Shown here: positions 8,764 to 17,747 of the stretch, piece by piece
Layout: each line of letters starts with the position of its first letter
Numbering within the stretch: the first letter of the stretch is position 1
Position numbers and translations under genes: made by a program
From: DASSFG01 sp035547915
GTDB taxonomy: Bacteria; Planctomycetota; Planctomycetia; Pirellulales; JAICIG01
DNA length: 64,000 nucleotides
Reading direction: 5' to 3'
Assembly: GCA_035547915.1 (NCBI GenBank)
Contig: DASZTS010000104.1
Location: 1 to 64,000, forward strand
The notes under the pieces: generated by a model
Told to the model about the DNA's origin: nothing
Databases searched by the model: none
What the model saw: only the letters and a program-made list of their open reading frames with translations

Positions 8764-10788
8764 TCACCCGACGACGATCCGCGGACGGCGGGCCGGATCG
8801 CGCTCGGCGCGGCGAACGAGTTCTTGCACCATCCAGGGGACATTCCCTTCGCCCCACAGCAAGAAGTTCAGGTTCGCCGCCATGGGCGTCTCGTGCGACC
8901 AACCGAAGATGATCTCGGGGGGCGAACCGACGCGGCAGAACTCCAGGCCGATCGCCGCGATCACGTGCGATACCGACGCCGCGCGGCGCACGCGGATCAC
9001 TTCCAACTCTCCCTCGTGCTCGATGTGCATCAGCGGCTGGTGATGGAAATCGCTCGGGTCGCCCAAGAAGACCTCGATGAACACCAGGTACGTGTCGGGC
9101 GGCAGTCGATGCCGCTTCCGCACCTGCGCGTTCTTCTCGGCCAAGGGAAATTGGCCGGGGCGGTGCGGCACGAGCACCTGGAAGTCGAACTCGCGGATCG
9201 TCTCCCACCGCTGGCGCGTCGCCTCGTCGGAGAAGGTGAAACCGCGGAACCGCAGCTCCGTGCTGCGCACCCAGCGCGACAGGCTCGAACTGACGAGGAT
9301 CGTGCCCACGAAGAGCAGGGCGATCACCAAGCCAGACCGATTGTAGAACACGGCCAGCAACAGCATGGTGCTGAAGAAGGCGCATGCGAAGGCGAACGGT
9401 CCCGCCACGATCGAACGCCAACGCGACATCCGCCAGCGCCGCGCCAGATCGGCGAGCGCCGCCAGCGACGCGCCGGCGAGCAGCGCCAACACGCTGGTGG
9501 CATAGGCCCATTGCTGGGCCGACACGCTGGCATGGAACACGATGGTGACGACCAGGATGATGAGGTTGAAGACGTGCATCATCAGGCCATGACGATGCGT
9601 CCAGTTGAGGTCCATGCCGGCGCGGTGCAGGTTGGCAGGAACAAGGTCGCGCAGCGCGATGATGCTGCTGGCCCCGGCCAGGCAGAGGATGAGCACCGCG
9701 AAGCCGTCGTACAGGCTGCCCAGCCGGCTCCCCGCGAGGCGGCTGATCTCGCCGAACGGTATTCCGTCGGCCGTGCGTCCGCCGTGCGCCAGGTAGGCCA
9801 ACGAACGGTGCTCGGCCGCTTGGACAAACCCCGAACCCCGATTGGGCACGAGCAACGTGGTGACGAAGACCGACGCCGTCACGTACACCGACATCAACAA
9901 CGCCGCCGCCAACATCAGCTTGCGCGTATTGCGCACGCGGCCGGTCGCTTCGCCCGCTCGCCCCTTCACCAGCGGCGCGGCGGTCATGCTCAATTCGAAA
10001 CCGCTGATGGCCAATGCCATCTGCGGGAAGGCGACGACCACGAGGGCGAGCAGTCGCCAGATGAGCGAGTGTATGCCTTCGGTCTTGCGCCAGATGCCGC
10101 CGTGTTGCAGGACTTGCTGCCACCACTGATCGATCAACTCGCGGTGTTCGTAGAGATGCTGCAAGCCGCCCACGATGACGACGCTCGACAGCGCCAGGTA
10201 GGCCGCCGTGATGGCCAACGCCAGCCGCAGCATGTTGCGCGTGAAGCCGCGGTGCAGCAGCCAGAGGAAGCCGAAGGCCAGCAGCGACAGACCGAGCGTG
10301 AGCCCCACCTGCCGCGTCCAAAAATGCGCGACGTGCGGCCAGAGCTTCGGCCCAAACCAGTGGCTGACGCGATCGTCGCCGGGTACGAAGCGCTCGATCA
10401 CTTCGTGCCAATGCGGATTGGCCAACACGTGCGTCGACGCGTCGGCCAGCGACAGGCTGCGCGTGAGCACGAAGTCGGCGGCGACGAATCCCAGCAGCAC
10501 GAGCACGATCAGCTTGCCGCCCCAACCCGGCAGTGTGCGCTCCAGCAAGCCTGTCGCTCCCTGACCGTCGGGCGAACGGCCCACGACGTAGGCATAGACG
10601 GGGAGCACGATGAGGAGCGTGACCAGCCCCATGAAGAGTGCCGCCAGCGGCGCGAGCGGACCGGCCGCCTCGACCATGATCGACGGCAGGTAGGCCAGGG
10701 TGCTGAAATAATCGAGGCCGACGAGCCCCAACACCAGCCACCAACTACTCGGCCTGACCGGAATACGAACGGGCGGCAAGCGACTCAT
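8764..10788 (-). CDS. APC-superfamily permease with soluble C-terminal domain
   Basis: The 674-residue protein has about twelve hydrophobic segments in its first ~480 residues. The first includes GLDYFSTLAYLPS and is followed by a GRSPDGQG loop, both typical of a large APC-type amino acid permease family. The last ~190 residues are soluble (…FDFQVLVPHRPGQFP…) and probably cytoplasmic; their function is unknown. The substrate cannot be deduced; an amino acid or small cation is a family-based guess. The ATG start gives a charged N-terminus directly before the first membrane segment. The gene converges with the S53 reading frame, 80 bp apart. Longer frames overlap it in other phases but lack membrane-protein character, so this frame was chosen. 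Confidence 0.8.
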   Translation of the reverse strand: MSRLPPVRIPVRPSSWWLVLGLVGLDYFSTLAYLPSIMVEAAGPLAPLAALFMGLVTLLIVLPVYAYVVGRSPDGQGATGLLERTLPGWGGKLIVLVLLGFVAADFVLTRSLSLADASTHVLANPHWHEVIERFVPGDDRVSHWFGPKLWPHVAHFWTRQVGLTLGLSLLAFGFLWLLHRGFTRNMLRLALAITAAYLALSSVVIVGGLQHLYEHRELIDQWWQQVLQHGGIWRKTEGIHSLIWRLLALVVVAFPQMALAISGFELSMTAAPLVKGRAGEATGRVRNTRKLMLAAALLMSVYVTASVFVTTLLVPNRGSGFVQAAEHRSLAYLAHGGRTADGIPFGEISRLAGSRLGSLYDGFAVLILCLAGASSIIALRDLVPANLHRAGMDLNWTHRHGLMMHVFNLIILVVTIVFHASVSAQQWAYATSVLALLAGASLAALADLARRWRMSRWRSIVAGPFAFACAFFSTMLLLAVFYNRSGLVIALLFVGTILVSSSLSRWVRSTELRFRGFTFSDEATRQRWETIREFDFQVLVPHRPGQFPLAEKNAQVRKRHRLPPDTYLVFIEVFLGDPSDFHHQPLMHIEHEGELEVIRVRRAASVSHVIAAIGLEFCRVGSPPEIIFGWSHETPMAANLNFLLWGEGNVPWMVQELVRRAERDPARRPRIVVG

Positions 10789-11142
10789 GGACGCGACAGC
10801 TCCCCTGCCGCCACGCGGCGGCTGCGCGGCCTTCCGCGCGATCTCTTTGCTGGGTTATTCGCCGCAAGATACCGCGCCCTTGGCCCCCCTGACAGGTGCC
10901 TAGATGTGCTGAGACAGGCGGCAACAGAGATTCGACGCGCGGATTTTCGGATCGACTTTCCCGTATTCAACTTGCGTTCACACCGGAGAGCCGTGATGAC
11001 TCTCGCCAATGCCTAACTCGGCATTGCGAGCCGCGGTAACCATTCATCCCGGCGGCGAGCGATCGTCCGGCTGCCGACAAGGGCCAAGATTGCCGCTTTG
11101 GCCGCTTCATCCAGCGTTGGCCATGAGGCGACCAAGCCCGGC
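10789..11142. other. Intergenic region, no gene seen
   Basis: This 354-bp gap lies between the SNF2 helicase stop and the permease start, both on the minus strand. It should hold the permease promoter. The one clear structure is a 7-bp-stem hairpin at 11007-11026 (CAATGCC, loop TAACTC, GGCATTG) without a T-run. No convincing coding frame was found. Confidence 0.5.
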
Positions 11143-14100
11143 TCAGCTCAAGAGCAACCGCAGGTCGTCGGCCGTAAGCTGACCGATGAGGCTGTTCTCG
11201 GCCGAAACGATCGCGTCGGCCAGTTTGCGCTTGTCGCGTTGCAGCTCGAGAATCTTCTCTTCCACCGTGTCGCGGGCGATCAGGCGATAGGCGAACACGC
11301 GGTGGGTCTGGCCGATGCGGTGGGCCCGATCGATGGCTTGCGCCTCAACCGCCGGATTCCACCAGGGGTCGAGGATAAACACGTAATCGGCCGCGGTCAG
11401 GTTGAGACCCAGTCCACCCGCCTTGAGACTGATCAGAAACAGCGGGCAGGCGGCGTCGGTCTGAAAACGTTCCACGCGCGCCGCGCGGTCGCGCGTGCTG
11501 CCGTCGAGATATTCATAGGCGATCTTGCGCTTATCGAGCTGCTTGCGCACGAGCGCCAGCAGGCTGGTGAACTGGGAGAAGACCAGCGCCTTGTGCCCCT
11601 CCTGCAGCACTTCGTCGAGTTGCACTAAGAGGGTCTCCAGCTTGGCGCTCGGTTGGGCAGCCTTCGCCTTGTCGAGCAGGCCCGGATGGCAGGCCGCTTG
11701 CCGCAGCCGCAACAGGGCCTCGAGCACGTGAATCTTGGCCTTGTTCATGCCATCTTTGGCAATACGCTTGCCAAGGGCGTCGCGGTAGTGGTTGCGTAGT
11801 TCGTCGTACAGCTTACGCTGCCGGGGCTCGAGTTCGCAGTACAGCGTCTGCTCCGTCTTCTCGGGAAGTTCGCTTAGCACCTGCTCCTTCGTGCGACGGA
11901 GAATGAAGGGACGTAGGGCCTTGGCCAACAATTGAACGTTCTCGGCATCGGCGGTCGAATCTTTCGAAAAGAATCGCAGGTTGTTCGAGCGGCCGAGCAT
12001 GCCCGGATTGAGAAACTCGAAGATCGACCACAGCTCGCCGAGATGATTCTCGACGGGGGTGCCTGTCATGGCCAGTCGGTGCGGTGCGGTCAGCAGGCGA
12101 CAGGCCTTGGCGGCTTGCGAGGCCGAATTCTTGATGGCCTGCGCTTCGTCCAAGATGGCGTAGTCGAACTGCAAGTCCTTGAGGTACCCGGCGTCGCGCC
12201 GGAGCGTGCCATAGGTGGTGACCACGAGATCGTATTGATCGAGCTTCTCGCGTGCCGCGCACCGAGACAGGCCGGTGTAATCGAGCACCTTCAGGTTTGG
12301 CGTGAAGCGGCAGGCCTCATCAATCCAGTTCTGCACCAGGCTGCGCGGCACCACGACGAGCGACGGCCGCTTGTCCGTCGGGTCGCTCCGCCGCCCGCGT
12401 CGGTCAGCGATCATGGCCAGCACCTGGATCGTCTTGCCCAGACCCATGTCGTCGGCCAAGCAGCCGCCGAAACCGAATTCCTGCAGGAACAACAGCCAGC
12501 CGACCCCGTCGCGCTGGTAGGGGCGCAGCGTGCCCGAAAAGCCCGCCGGCTCTTCGAGCGGGCGCACTCCCTCAAACGAACGCAGCCGTTCACGGACCTG
12601 GGCGAAGGCCGCGTCGACGTCGACCTCCGGCCGGGCGCTCAGCCAAGCGTCGAGCAGCAGCGCTTGCGACGGCTTAAAGAGCAGCTTGGCGCCGTCGGCT
12701 TCGCCCATCGCCGCCAAGGGCATGTAGCGCGACAACCATTCCTCGGGTAACATGCCGCGGCTGCCGTCGCCGAGTGTGACGAAACCCTCGCCCCGCTGCA
12801 GCGCTTCAAGCAGTTTGGGTAGCCCGACTTGCTCGCCCTCGTACTCGACGTGCCCCTCCAGCTCGAACCAATCGACGCCGGATGAAAGGCTGATGTGTGT
12901 GGTGCCGGGCCGACGAATGCGGTGCCCCTCGGCTTCAACGTGCCAGCCTTTTTCGTGTAGGGCCAGTACGAGCGCTGCGAAGTCCTTGCGGGCCACCTTG
13001 AAGCTACCGTAATAGTTTTCGGAAACGCTTGCCGGTGTCGCACCCAGACTGTAAAGCTCGCTCCGGGCGGCCTCCTCCCGGTCGCGCTTACGGTGTACGA
13101 TGCGGCGTTGCGACGCGTCGCAGACGAAGCGGCGGCCGTCCTCGCTCTCCACAACTTGGCCCGCGTAATCGAAAGCCAGCTTGCCGAAGAGTAAATTCAA
13201 CGTGCCGAGCTTGGTCGGCCCGATCGTAACCCGCGGCTGCGGCTCCGGATTAAGCTGCTCCCAGCGCAGATCGTCGGGCAGCTCGATCGCGGGGAGCCCG
13301 GAGTTCTTGCAGATCTCTTCGACGAATTGGTCCTCCTGGCCGGGAGGCACGACTGTCTCGGATAGCCGGCGCGCCGCGTCGACCGACCGCGAAGCGACAG
13401 ACGCGTCGAGCCGTCCGAGCCGGTCACGAAACAGCACAACACCCGGCAGCACAAGGACCACCTGGGTCAGGTCGGCTTCTTCGCCATCGCGGTAGAGCCT
13501 GGGCTTGAGCGTGCGGCCCGCCTTGCCGACCGGCGCGGAGAGCGACAGCTTGAATTGCCACGGCGGCCCGTCATCCCAGCGGAGCACGTTCAGCTCTTCT
13601 TGCCGCGGATCGATACCCGGTATCCAGCCGAAACGGCCAGTGGCCGCCAAGCGGGGCAAAAGCAGCCCGTAGGTAGCCGGCAAAAGTAGGCAAGTCGCGC
13701 TTTTGCGAGAAGAGCTGTGGTAATAGTGATAGCTATAGGAATCGTTTTGCGGCGTCCCCCCCAACAGCAAAGCCAGCAGCTCGCGGTCGGCAGGATCGGC
13801 CATAGAATCCGCGTCGTCGGCATCCAGTGGCCAGCGCGCGGGAACACCGAGTTCTCCATTACGCTTCACCGCGCGACGGATAAACTCGATCTGCAACCGG
13901 TCGCGAAGGCCTTGCCCAGCAAGGTCGATGCGATAGAACACCCTCGGTGCCTCAGCCGACGAAAGCGGCTGTGAGCCCCAATCGTCCTCCGCGCCGGCCG
14001 GAACGGCCAGTTCTTTGAGGGCCTTTCGCCACGAGTGCTGCGCCTTGCGGGGCACGGCGGCCGGCTTCCTTCTGGGCGCCGACGTACCCGTGAAGTCCAG

Positions 14101-14532
14101 CGCGGCCAGTAGGGCTTGCGCTTTGGCGGGGCCGAGCAATTCGCTCAGCTCCTTGCGGCCGATGAGCGGCGGAGGAGCTTCGTAGAACTCCTCAGCCGGC
14201 AACACCAAAAGGTTATCGGTTCCGGGCCAATGTTGAACACGCGTATCGCGATCGATCGCATGGATCACGGCGGCGACATGTTTGCACAACTTACCGGTCG
14301 CGGCCAACGAGCACGTACAGATGGCCTCGATATACTTGTCGGCAGGCGACGACCATTCGAGATTGACTTCGTAGCCCGCGCCGCTCCGGTCAAAGACGTC
14401 GGCACTCAGGCCCTCACGTTCGACCTCTAGGATCGCGACGCGCCGCCCCCGATAATACTCTTCACCCGCGTTCCAAGCACTCGACGAAAACGACGATCTG
14501 CACCGCTGGGCCAACGACTGCGTTCCGTGCAT
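11143..14532 (-). CDS. SWIM zinc-finger SNF2-family DEAD/DEAH helicase
   Basis: The 1129-residue protein starts at an ATG. A SWIM zinc-binding motif lies near the N-terminus: C72-x-C74, then C83-x-H85. The central part is unrecognised. The SNF2 ATPase core follows, with DDMGLGKT near residue 695 (Walker A), the DEAQ box (ILDEAQAIKN) near 796, and LAMTGTPVEN. The second RecA lobe includes ILRRTKEQVL, LVFSQFTSLL, LISLKAGGLGLNLTAAD and RAHRIGQTH (motif VI). These are hallmarks of bacterial SNF2 translocases, which move on double-stranded DNA to remodel protein-DNA complexes. SWIM domains are thought to bind DNA or proteins. The length suits the family. It is transcribed alone and nothing nearby points to a partner. 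Confidence 0.92.
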   Translation of the reverse strand: MHGTQSLAQRCRSSFSSSAWNAGEEYYRGRRVAILEVEREGLSADVFDRSGAGYEVNLEWSSPADKYIEAICTCSLAATGKLCKHVAAVIHAIDRDTRVQHWPGTDNLLVLPAEEFYEAPPPLIGRKELSELLGPAKAQALLAALDFTGTSAPRRKPAAVPRKAQHSWRKALKELAVPAGAEDDWGSQPLSSAEAPRVFYRIDLAGQGLRDRLQIEFIRRAVKRNGELGVPARWPLDADDADSMADPADRELLALLLGGTPQNDSYSYHYYHSSSRKSATCLLLPATYGLLLPRLAATGRFGWIPGIDPRQEELNVLRWDDGPPWQFKLSLSAPVGKAGRTLKPRLYRDGEEADLTQVVLVLPGVVLFRDRLGRLDASVASRSVDAARRLSETVVPPGQEDQFVEEICKNSGLPAIELPDDLRWEQLNPEPQPRVTIGPTKLGTLNLLFGKLAFDYAGQVVESEDGRRFVCDASQRRIVHRKRDREEAARSELYSLGATPASVSENYYGSFKVARKDFAALVLALHEKGWHVEAEGHRIRRPGTTHISLSSGVDWFELEGHVEYEGEQVGLPKLLEALQRGEGFVTLGDGSRGMLPEEWLSRYMPLAAMGEADGAKLLFKPSQALLLDAWLSARPEVDVDAAFAQVRERLRSFEGVRPLEEPAGFSGTLRPYQRDGVGWLLFLQEFGFGGCLADDMGLGKTIQVLAMIADRRGRRSDPTDKRPSLVVVPRSLVQNWIDEACRFTPNLKVLDYTGLSRCAAREKLDQYDLVVTTYGTLRRDAGYLKDLQFDYAILDEAQAIKNSASQAAKACRLLTAPHRLAMTGTPVENHLGELWSIFEFLNPGMLGRSNNLRFFSKDSTADAENVQLLAKALRPFILRRTKEQVLSELPEKTEQTLYCELEPRQRKLYDELRNHYRDALGKRIAKDGMNKAKIHVLEALLRLRQAACHPGLLDKAKAAQPSAKLETLLVQLDEVLQEGHKALVFSQFTSLLALVRKQLDKRKIAYEYLDGSTRDRAARVERFQTDAACPLFLISLKAGGLGLNLTAADYVFILDPWWNPAVEAQAIDRAHRIGQTHRVFAYRLIARDTVEEKILELQRDKRKLADAIVSAENSLIGQLTADDLRLLLS

Positions 14533-14980
14533 CTCAACTGCGCTCCATACCCTCCGCCTAGATCGGCTTACACTCGGTCAGCGAGGTCAGCGTAGCAAGA
14601 GCTACATCGAAATTCTACAATCCCCAGCAACGGCAGCGGAAGATTCGCCAAAATGCCCAAACGGCGGAATGACCGTTGTTTCGTCGAAGTCCGCGTGTAC
14701 GGCCGATTTTTCGCCCGCGGCGCGCCGGCGTCCAGGTTTGTCAACCGCTCCAAGGAAAATTCGCAGCCTCCTGCGACGATGGGGATGTCACAAGTCCCAC
14801 GTAGCAAGGAGGCTGCGATGAGTGTGATCGACAAGGACGTCGATGTCGCCGTTGCGGTGCTCGACAGCGGAACGCGTGCAGACATTGAAGCGGATCCTCG
14901 GCAAAAAGTCCAGCGAGAAAGTATGCTGGCAGTCGTTGGATCGTTGGATCGGCAATCATTCTCGAGAAAGGAATTCGCCG
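14533..14980. other. Divergent intergenic region with a structured element and a doubtful small ORF
   Basis: This 448-bp region separates the SNF2 gene from the DUF6398 gene and must hold divergent promoters. It contains the long hairpin at 14761-14818. The ATG at 14818 sits directly after a strong AAGGAGG; its frame reads MSVIDKDVDVAVAVLDSG… and runs to 15261, overlapping the DUF6398 gene out of frame for about 280 bp. That frame turns arginine-rich after ~60 codons and is unlikely to be translated in full. It could be the start of a decayed gene. Confidence 0.4.
14761..14818 (+). promoter_or_regulatory. 58-nt imperfect hairpin that masks a Shine-Dalgarno sequence
   Basis: CGCAGCCTCC (14762-14771) is perfectly complementary to GGAGGCTGCG (14808-14817), and one more T-A pair closes the base. 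Inside, TGC/GCA, ACG/CGT and TGGG(g)A/TCCCA pairs continue the stem with small bulges. The 3' arm contains the AAGGAGG before the ATG at 14818, so folding would hide the ribosome-binding site. It could be an RNA control element or a relic of a palindromic mobile element. Confidence 0.5.
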
Positions 14981-15535
14981 ATGGCGAAGCGAAAAATGGC
15001 TGGTGCGAGAATCGGCGACGAAGTGCAGCCTGCCTTCGAGGAGATCGCCGGCCTGGTCGGCGCCTTCTGTCGCGAGCATCTAAACGACGAATATGCCGAC
15101 CTATGTCGAAAGCTGACGGAGAAGCTCGCCCGAAAGCGGCCGTCGCCGTTGGTCAGCGGCAAGCCGACCACCTGGGCCTGCGGCATCGTGCGCACGATTG
15201 GTTGGGTGAACTTCCTCGACGACCGCAGCAACGAGCCGCACATGAAGTTGACCGCCATTGACAAGGCGTTTGGCGTCGGCGAAAGCACGGGCCAAGGCAA
15301 GTCGATGTTGATTCGCAAGATGTTGAAGATCAAGCCGATGGACCCTGCCTGGTCTCTTCGCAGCCAAATGAACCGGAACCCAGCAGCCTGGATGGTACAA
15401 ATTCACGGGTTCTTGGTTGATGCCCGGTTACTGAAGCGAGAGGTCCAAGAAGACTTGGTGCGGAAAGGGGTGATCCCGTTCGTTCCCGAACGGCGGGTAA
15501 TGGCAACCGACGACGACGGCAAGGAGGACGAGTAA
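14981..15535 (+). CDS. DUF6398 domain protein
   Basis: The 184-residue protein starts at an ATG preceded by AGAAAGGA. An in-frame upstream ATG at 14843 has no comparable site and adds residues unlike the family. Recognisable blocks are FCREHLNDEYADLC, LARKRPSPL, TWACGIVRTIGWVNFLDD and MDPAWSLRSQM. I recall these from DUF6398 proteins, a family of unknown function sometimes seen on plasmids or next to pRiA4b ORF-3-like proteins. The C-terminal tail is acidic (DDDGKEDE). The next gene starts 4 bp after the stop, so the two are probably co-transcribed and functionally linked. No catalytic residues can be named. Confidence 0.75.
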   Translation: MAKRKMAGARIGDEVQPAFEEIAGLVGAFCREHLNDEYADLCRKLTEKLARKRPSPLVSGKPTTWACGIVRTIGWVNFLDDRSNEPHMKLTAIDKAFGVGESTGQGKSMLIRKMLKIKPMDPAWSLRSQMNRNPAAWMVQIHGFLVDARLLKREVQEDLVRKGVIPFVPERRVMATDDDGKEDE

Positions 15536-15539
15536 CCTA

Positions 15540-15920
15540 ATGGTTAAAGCAAAACCGAAGCCCAAGAACTGCTTCACCGGCACTTGGCATATCGTCTCGA
15601 TGTCCGCCTGGGACGAAGACTACCTCAACGAAGAAGTACAGGCTTTCATCGAGTTCGAGCCGAAGAACTCTGGCTCCTTCCAGTTCGGCTACGTCCAAGG
15701 AGAGATTGACTACCGCACGACAAGTAGGGATGGCAAACCGGCCGTCGAATTCTCGTGGGAAGGTGCCGATGGCGCTGACGGCACGCCCTTGCTGGGCCGA
15801 GGTTGGGCCACGTTCGACGGCGATGAATTGAGCGGAACAATCTTCTTCCATTTCGGCGACGACTCCGACTTCGTGGCAGAGCGAGCGGACGAAAAGAAGC
15901 GTGCCAGAAAAAAGAGGTGA
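15540..15920 (+). CDS. Small conserved-looking protein downstream of DUF6398
   Basis: The 126-residue protein starts at ATG, 4 bp after the DUF6398 stop, which indicates translational coupling. It is beta-rich, with aromatic residues in alternating patterns (FTGTWHIVSMSAWDEDYLN, FQFGYVQGEIDYR, WATFDGDELSGTIFFHFGD). It ends in a lysine/arginine-rich tail (ADEKKRARKKR). There is no signal peptide or membrane segment, so it should be cytoplasmic. I do not recognise a domain with certainty; the alternating pattern suggests a small beta-barrel. The reading frame stays open past the TGA for about 220 bp (see findings). Confidence 0.75.
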   Translation: MVKAKPKPKNCFTGTWHIVSMSAWDEDYLNEEVQAFIEFEPKNSGSFQFGYVQGEIDYRTTSRDGKPAVEFSWEGADGADGTPLLGRGWATFDGDELSGTIFFHFGDDSDFVAERADEKKRARKKR

Positions 15921-16254
15921 TCTGGTGCGGCACTCGAATTCGTCGGCACGGTTCGGACCAACACCGACCATTTCTCCAAGAGGATGACGCTGTCAGCGCG
16001 GCAGAATTTGCTCGTCGCCTGGGACCGCTCGGCCACGTCTCCGACGACGAAGGACACCGACTGCTTCGGGCATCGCTCACTGACTCACGGTCGGTCGGCC
16101 CGAAATGGCCTGCCTGGGGCTGGGCGCAGCAATCAAGGGAAATAGGATTACGGATGAATTACGGTGCCAGTCTTGTGATCTGCTGCCAAAAAGCAAAGGC
16201 GGCGGTACGTGCGAATCGTCAAAAGCACGATGATCTGCTCGAATGCGATGCCGG
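15921..16254. other. Convergent intergenic region, possible decayed coding sequence
   Basis: This 334-bp gap lies between two converging genes. The frame of the preceding gene continues past its stop to 16145 with protein-like composition at first (GAALEFVGTVRTNTDHF). There is no ribosome-binding site and no recognisable domain. No clear terminator hairpin was seen. Confidence 0.35.
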
Positions 16255-17613
16255 TTATTTGTTCGTCTTCTGGTAAAGCGTGTAGTTGTTAGGGCGTGTT
16301 TTGTTGGTGCAATTCCGGAATGCGACATTGATCTGGTAGACGCCCTTGTCCTTGACGAGTTTTCCGAAGTTGTCGCAACCTTTTCCGCCCTTTGTCGCGA
16401 CGGTGTTGGCAGCGAGCCACGAAACCTCGTTGCCGCGCACAGTGCCGGTGACGATTCGATGAATGCCGGTCGCGGTAAAGATCGCCTTGAAGTTATCGCC
16501 GTTTCTTTCCGTAACCGTGAGAGTTATCTTATCGCTGGCCCAGATCGAGTGCGGCTGGAATGGCGAAGCCGCTTGATTCGCAGGCTGAGCGTTCGGCGCG
16601 TCGGGTGGTTCGATGTCGAGGTCCTCGGCTTGTTGTCGGAGCGCTTCGTAGACGCGGCCGTAAAGGACACGCCCGTTCGGGCTGTGCTCCGCGCTGGCGA
16701 ATTGAAGCCGGTATTTCAGCATGAAGCTGACCAACTCCGAGACGTTCGTCGCGTCGCCGTTTTGCGTATCCAGGAGAATCTCTTTTGCATAATCCACCGT
16801 CGCTGCATCGAAAATCGTCGTGGCATCTCTGAGATCTTTGACGATCTTCGTTGCGGCATCTCCGTAGCCGCGCTCCTTCTGGATCGAGACCTTTACTTTC
16901 TTGTCGAGGGCATCGAGTGACTGGTCGAGCTGATTGAGCATATTCATATCAAACTTGTCGGTCAGGAGTCCCTGCCGCAGCTTGGCATACGCCGCTTCGT
17001 AGGCTTGACGTTCTTCGCCGAGCGACGCATCCCTCATGACCAAAGGCCACTTCTCGCCCGTCGTGTCGAGTCGCGATAGAGCGATCACGCCACGACTGAG
17101 CGCCTTGCTTGCGTTCGAGGAAACGGTCGCTGGCACGAAACTAAAGACCAGGTCTTTGACGGACGTCCCTTCCGGCAGCGGGACTGCCTTGGTGACCCAA
17201 TCGGACGTTGAGATATTGGGGGCCATCAGATCGTTGAGAATGGCGTTGAGGGCGCGACCGCTTTCAACATCGCTGGGCGTGGGATCGACGCGGATCTGGT
17301 ATTGCCGCAGCTCCCACCGACGCCTTGCCTCTTCGGCTTTCAGCGTCTTGCCAGCTTCTCGCTGGTCGTGGAGCATTCGCCACCTAGCGGCATCCTTCCG
17401 CAACTCTCGCTTCCACGTCGTAACGACCAGTGACCAAGCCTTGGCGGTGTTCAAATTGAACGAACCCGCTCCTCGCAGAAACGCGCCCGCGCCTTTCAGA
17501 TCGGCCGACAGGGGCGTGTCATTATCTGCTGAGACGAATGTCCGAGCGCTGCAAATCAACAGCGCCGCCAAGCTGAATCGGCCCAAGCATCTGGTAAGCG
17601 CTCGCCTCGTCAT
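16255..17613 (-). CDS. Secreted protein of unknown function
   Basis: The 452-residue protein starts at ATG with a classical signal peptide (arginines, a hydrophobic stretch SLAALLICSARTFVSA, then ADN). The mature part is mostly helical and charged up to about residue 330. A proline/alanine-rich linker (PPDAPNAQPANQAASP) follows. The last ~100 residues form a beta-rich domain (ITLTVTERNGDNFKAIF … GTVRGNEVSW) with two cysteines that could form a disulfide. No enzyme motif was seen. It is likely periplasmic or extracellular. It sits 134 bp downstream of a Ser/Thr kinase gene on the same strand and could share its transcript. Confidence 0.75.
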   Translation of the reverse strand: MTRRALTRCLGRFSLAALLICSARTFVSADNDTPLSADLKGAGAFLRGAGSFNLNTAKAWSLVVTTWKRELRKDAARWRMLHDQREAGKTLKAEEARRRWELRQYQIRVDPTPSDVESGRALNAILNDLMAPNISTSDWVTKAVPLPEGTSVKDLVFSFVPATVSSNASKALSRGVIALSRLDTTGEKWPLVMRDASLGEERQAYEAAYAKLRQGLLTDKFDMNMLNQLDQSLDALDKKVKVSIQKERGYGDAATKIVKDLRDATTIFDAATVDYAKEILLDTQNGDATNVSELVSFMLKYRLQFASAEHSPNGRVLYGRVYEALRQQAEDLDIEPPDAPNAQPANQAASPFQPHSIWASDKITLTVTERNGDNFKAIFTATGIHRIVTGTVRGNEVSWLAANTVATKGGKGCDNFGKLVKDKGVYQINVAFRNCTNKTRPNNYTLYQKTNK

Positions 17614-17747
17614 TGTGACTTAACCCTATTGCTGGGAAATAGTAGACACGACGCGCAGACGGCATGGTACCGCACAGCCGGCTGGCTGGATAACAGAATC
17701 TCATCAAACGATTGCGAAGCTCCGCCGTCGAACAGCACAGGAATCGG

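Noticed and set aside
8282..10744. An 820-codon minus-strand frame overlapping the permease gene
   Set aside because: It is rich in Arg, Ala, Gly and Pro, without domain motifs, and is out of frame with a clear 12-helix transporter. Such long antisense or alternative frames are expected in high-GC DNA.
8824..11016. A 730-codon plus-strand frame opposite the permease
   Set aside because: It is dominated by Arg, His, Gln and Glu and has no recognisable domain; it mirrors the hydrophobic codons of the real gene.
14818..15261. A 148-codon gene beginning at the ATG after the hairpin
   Set aside because: It has a strong ribosome-binding site, but overlaps the DUF6398 gene in another frame for about 280 bp and becomes arginine-rich. 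It is kept only as a note on the intergenic region.
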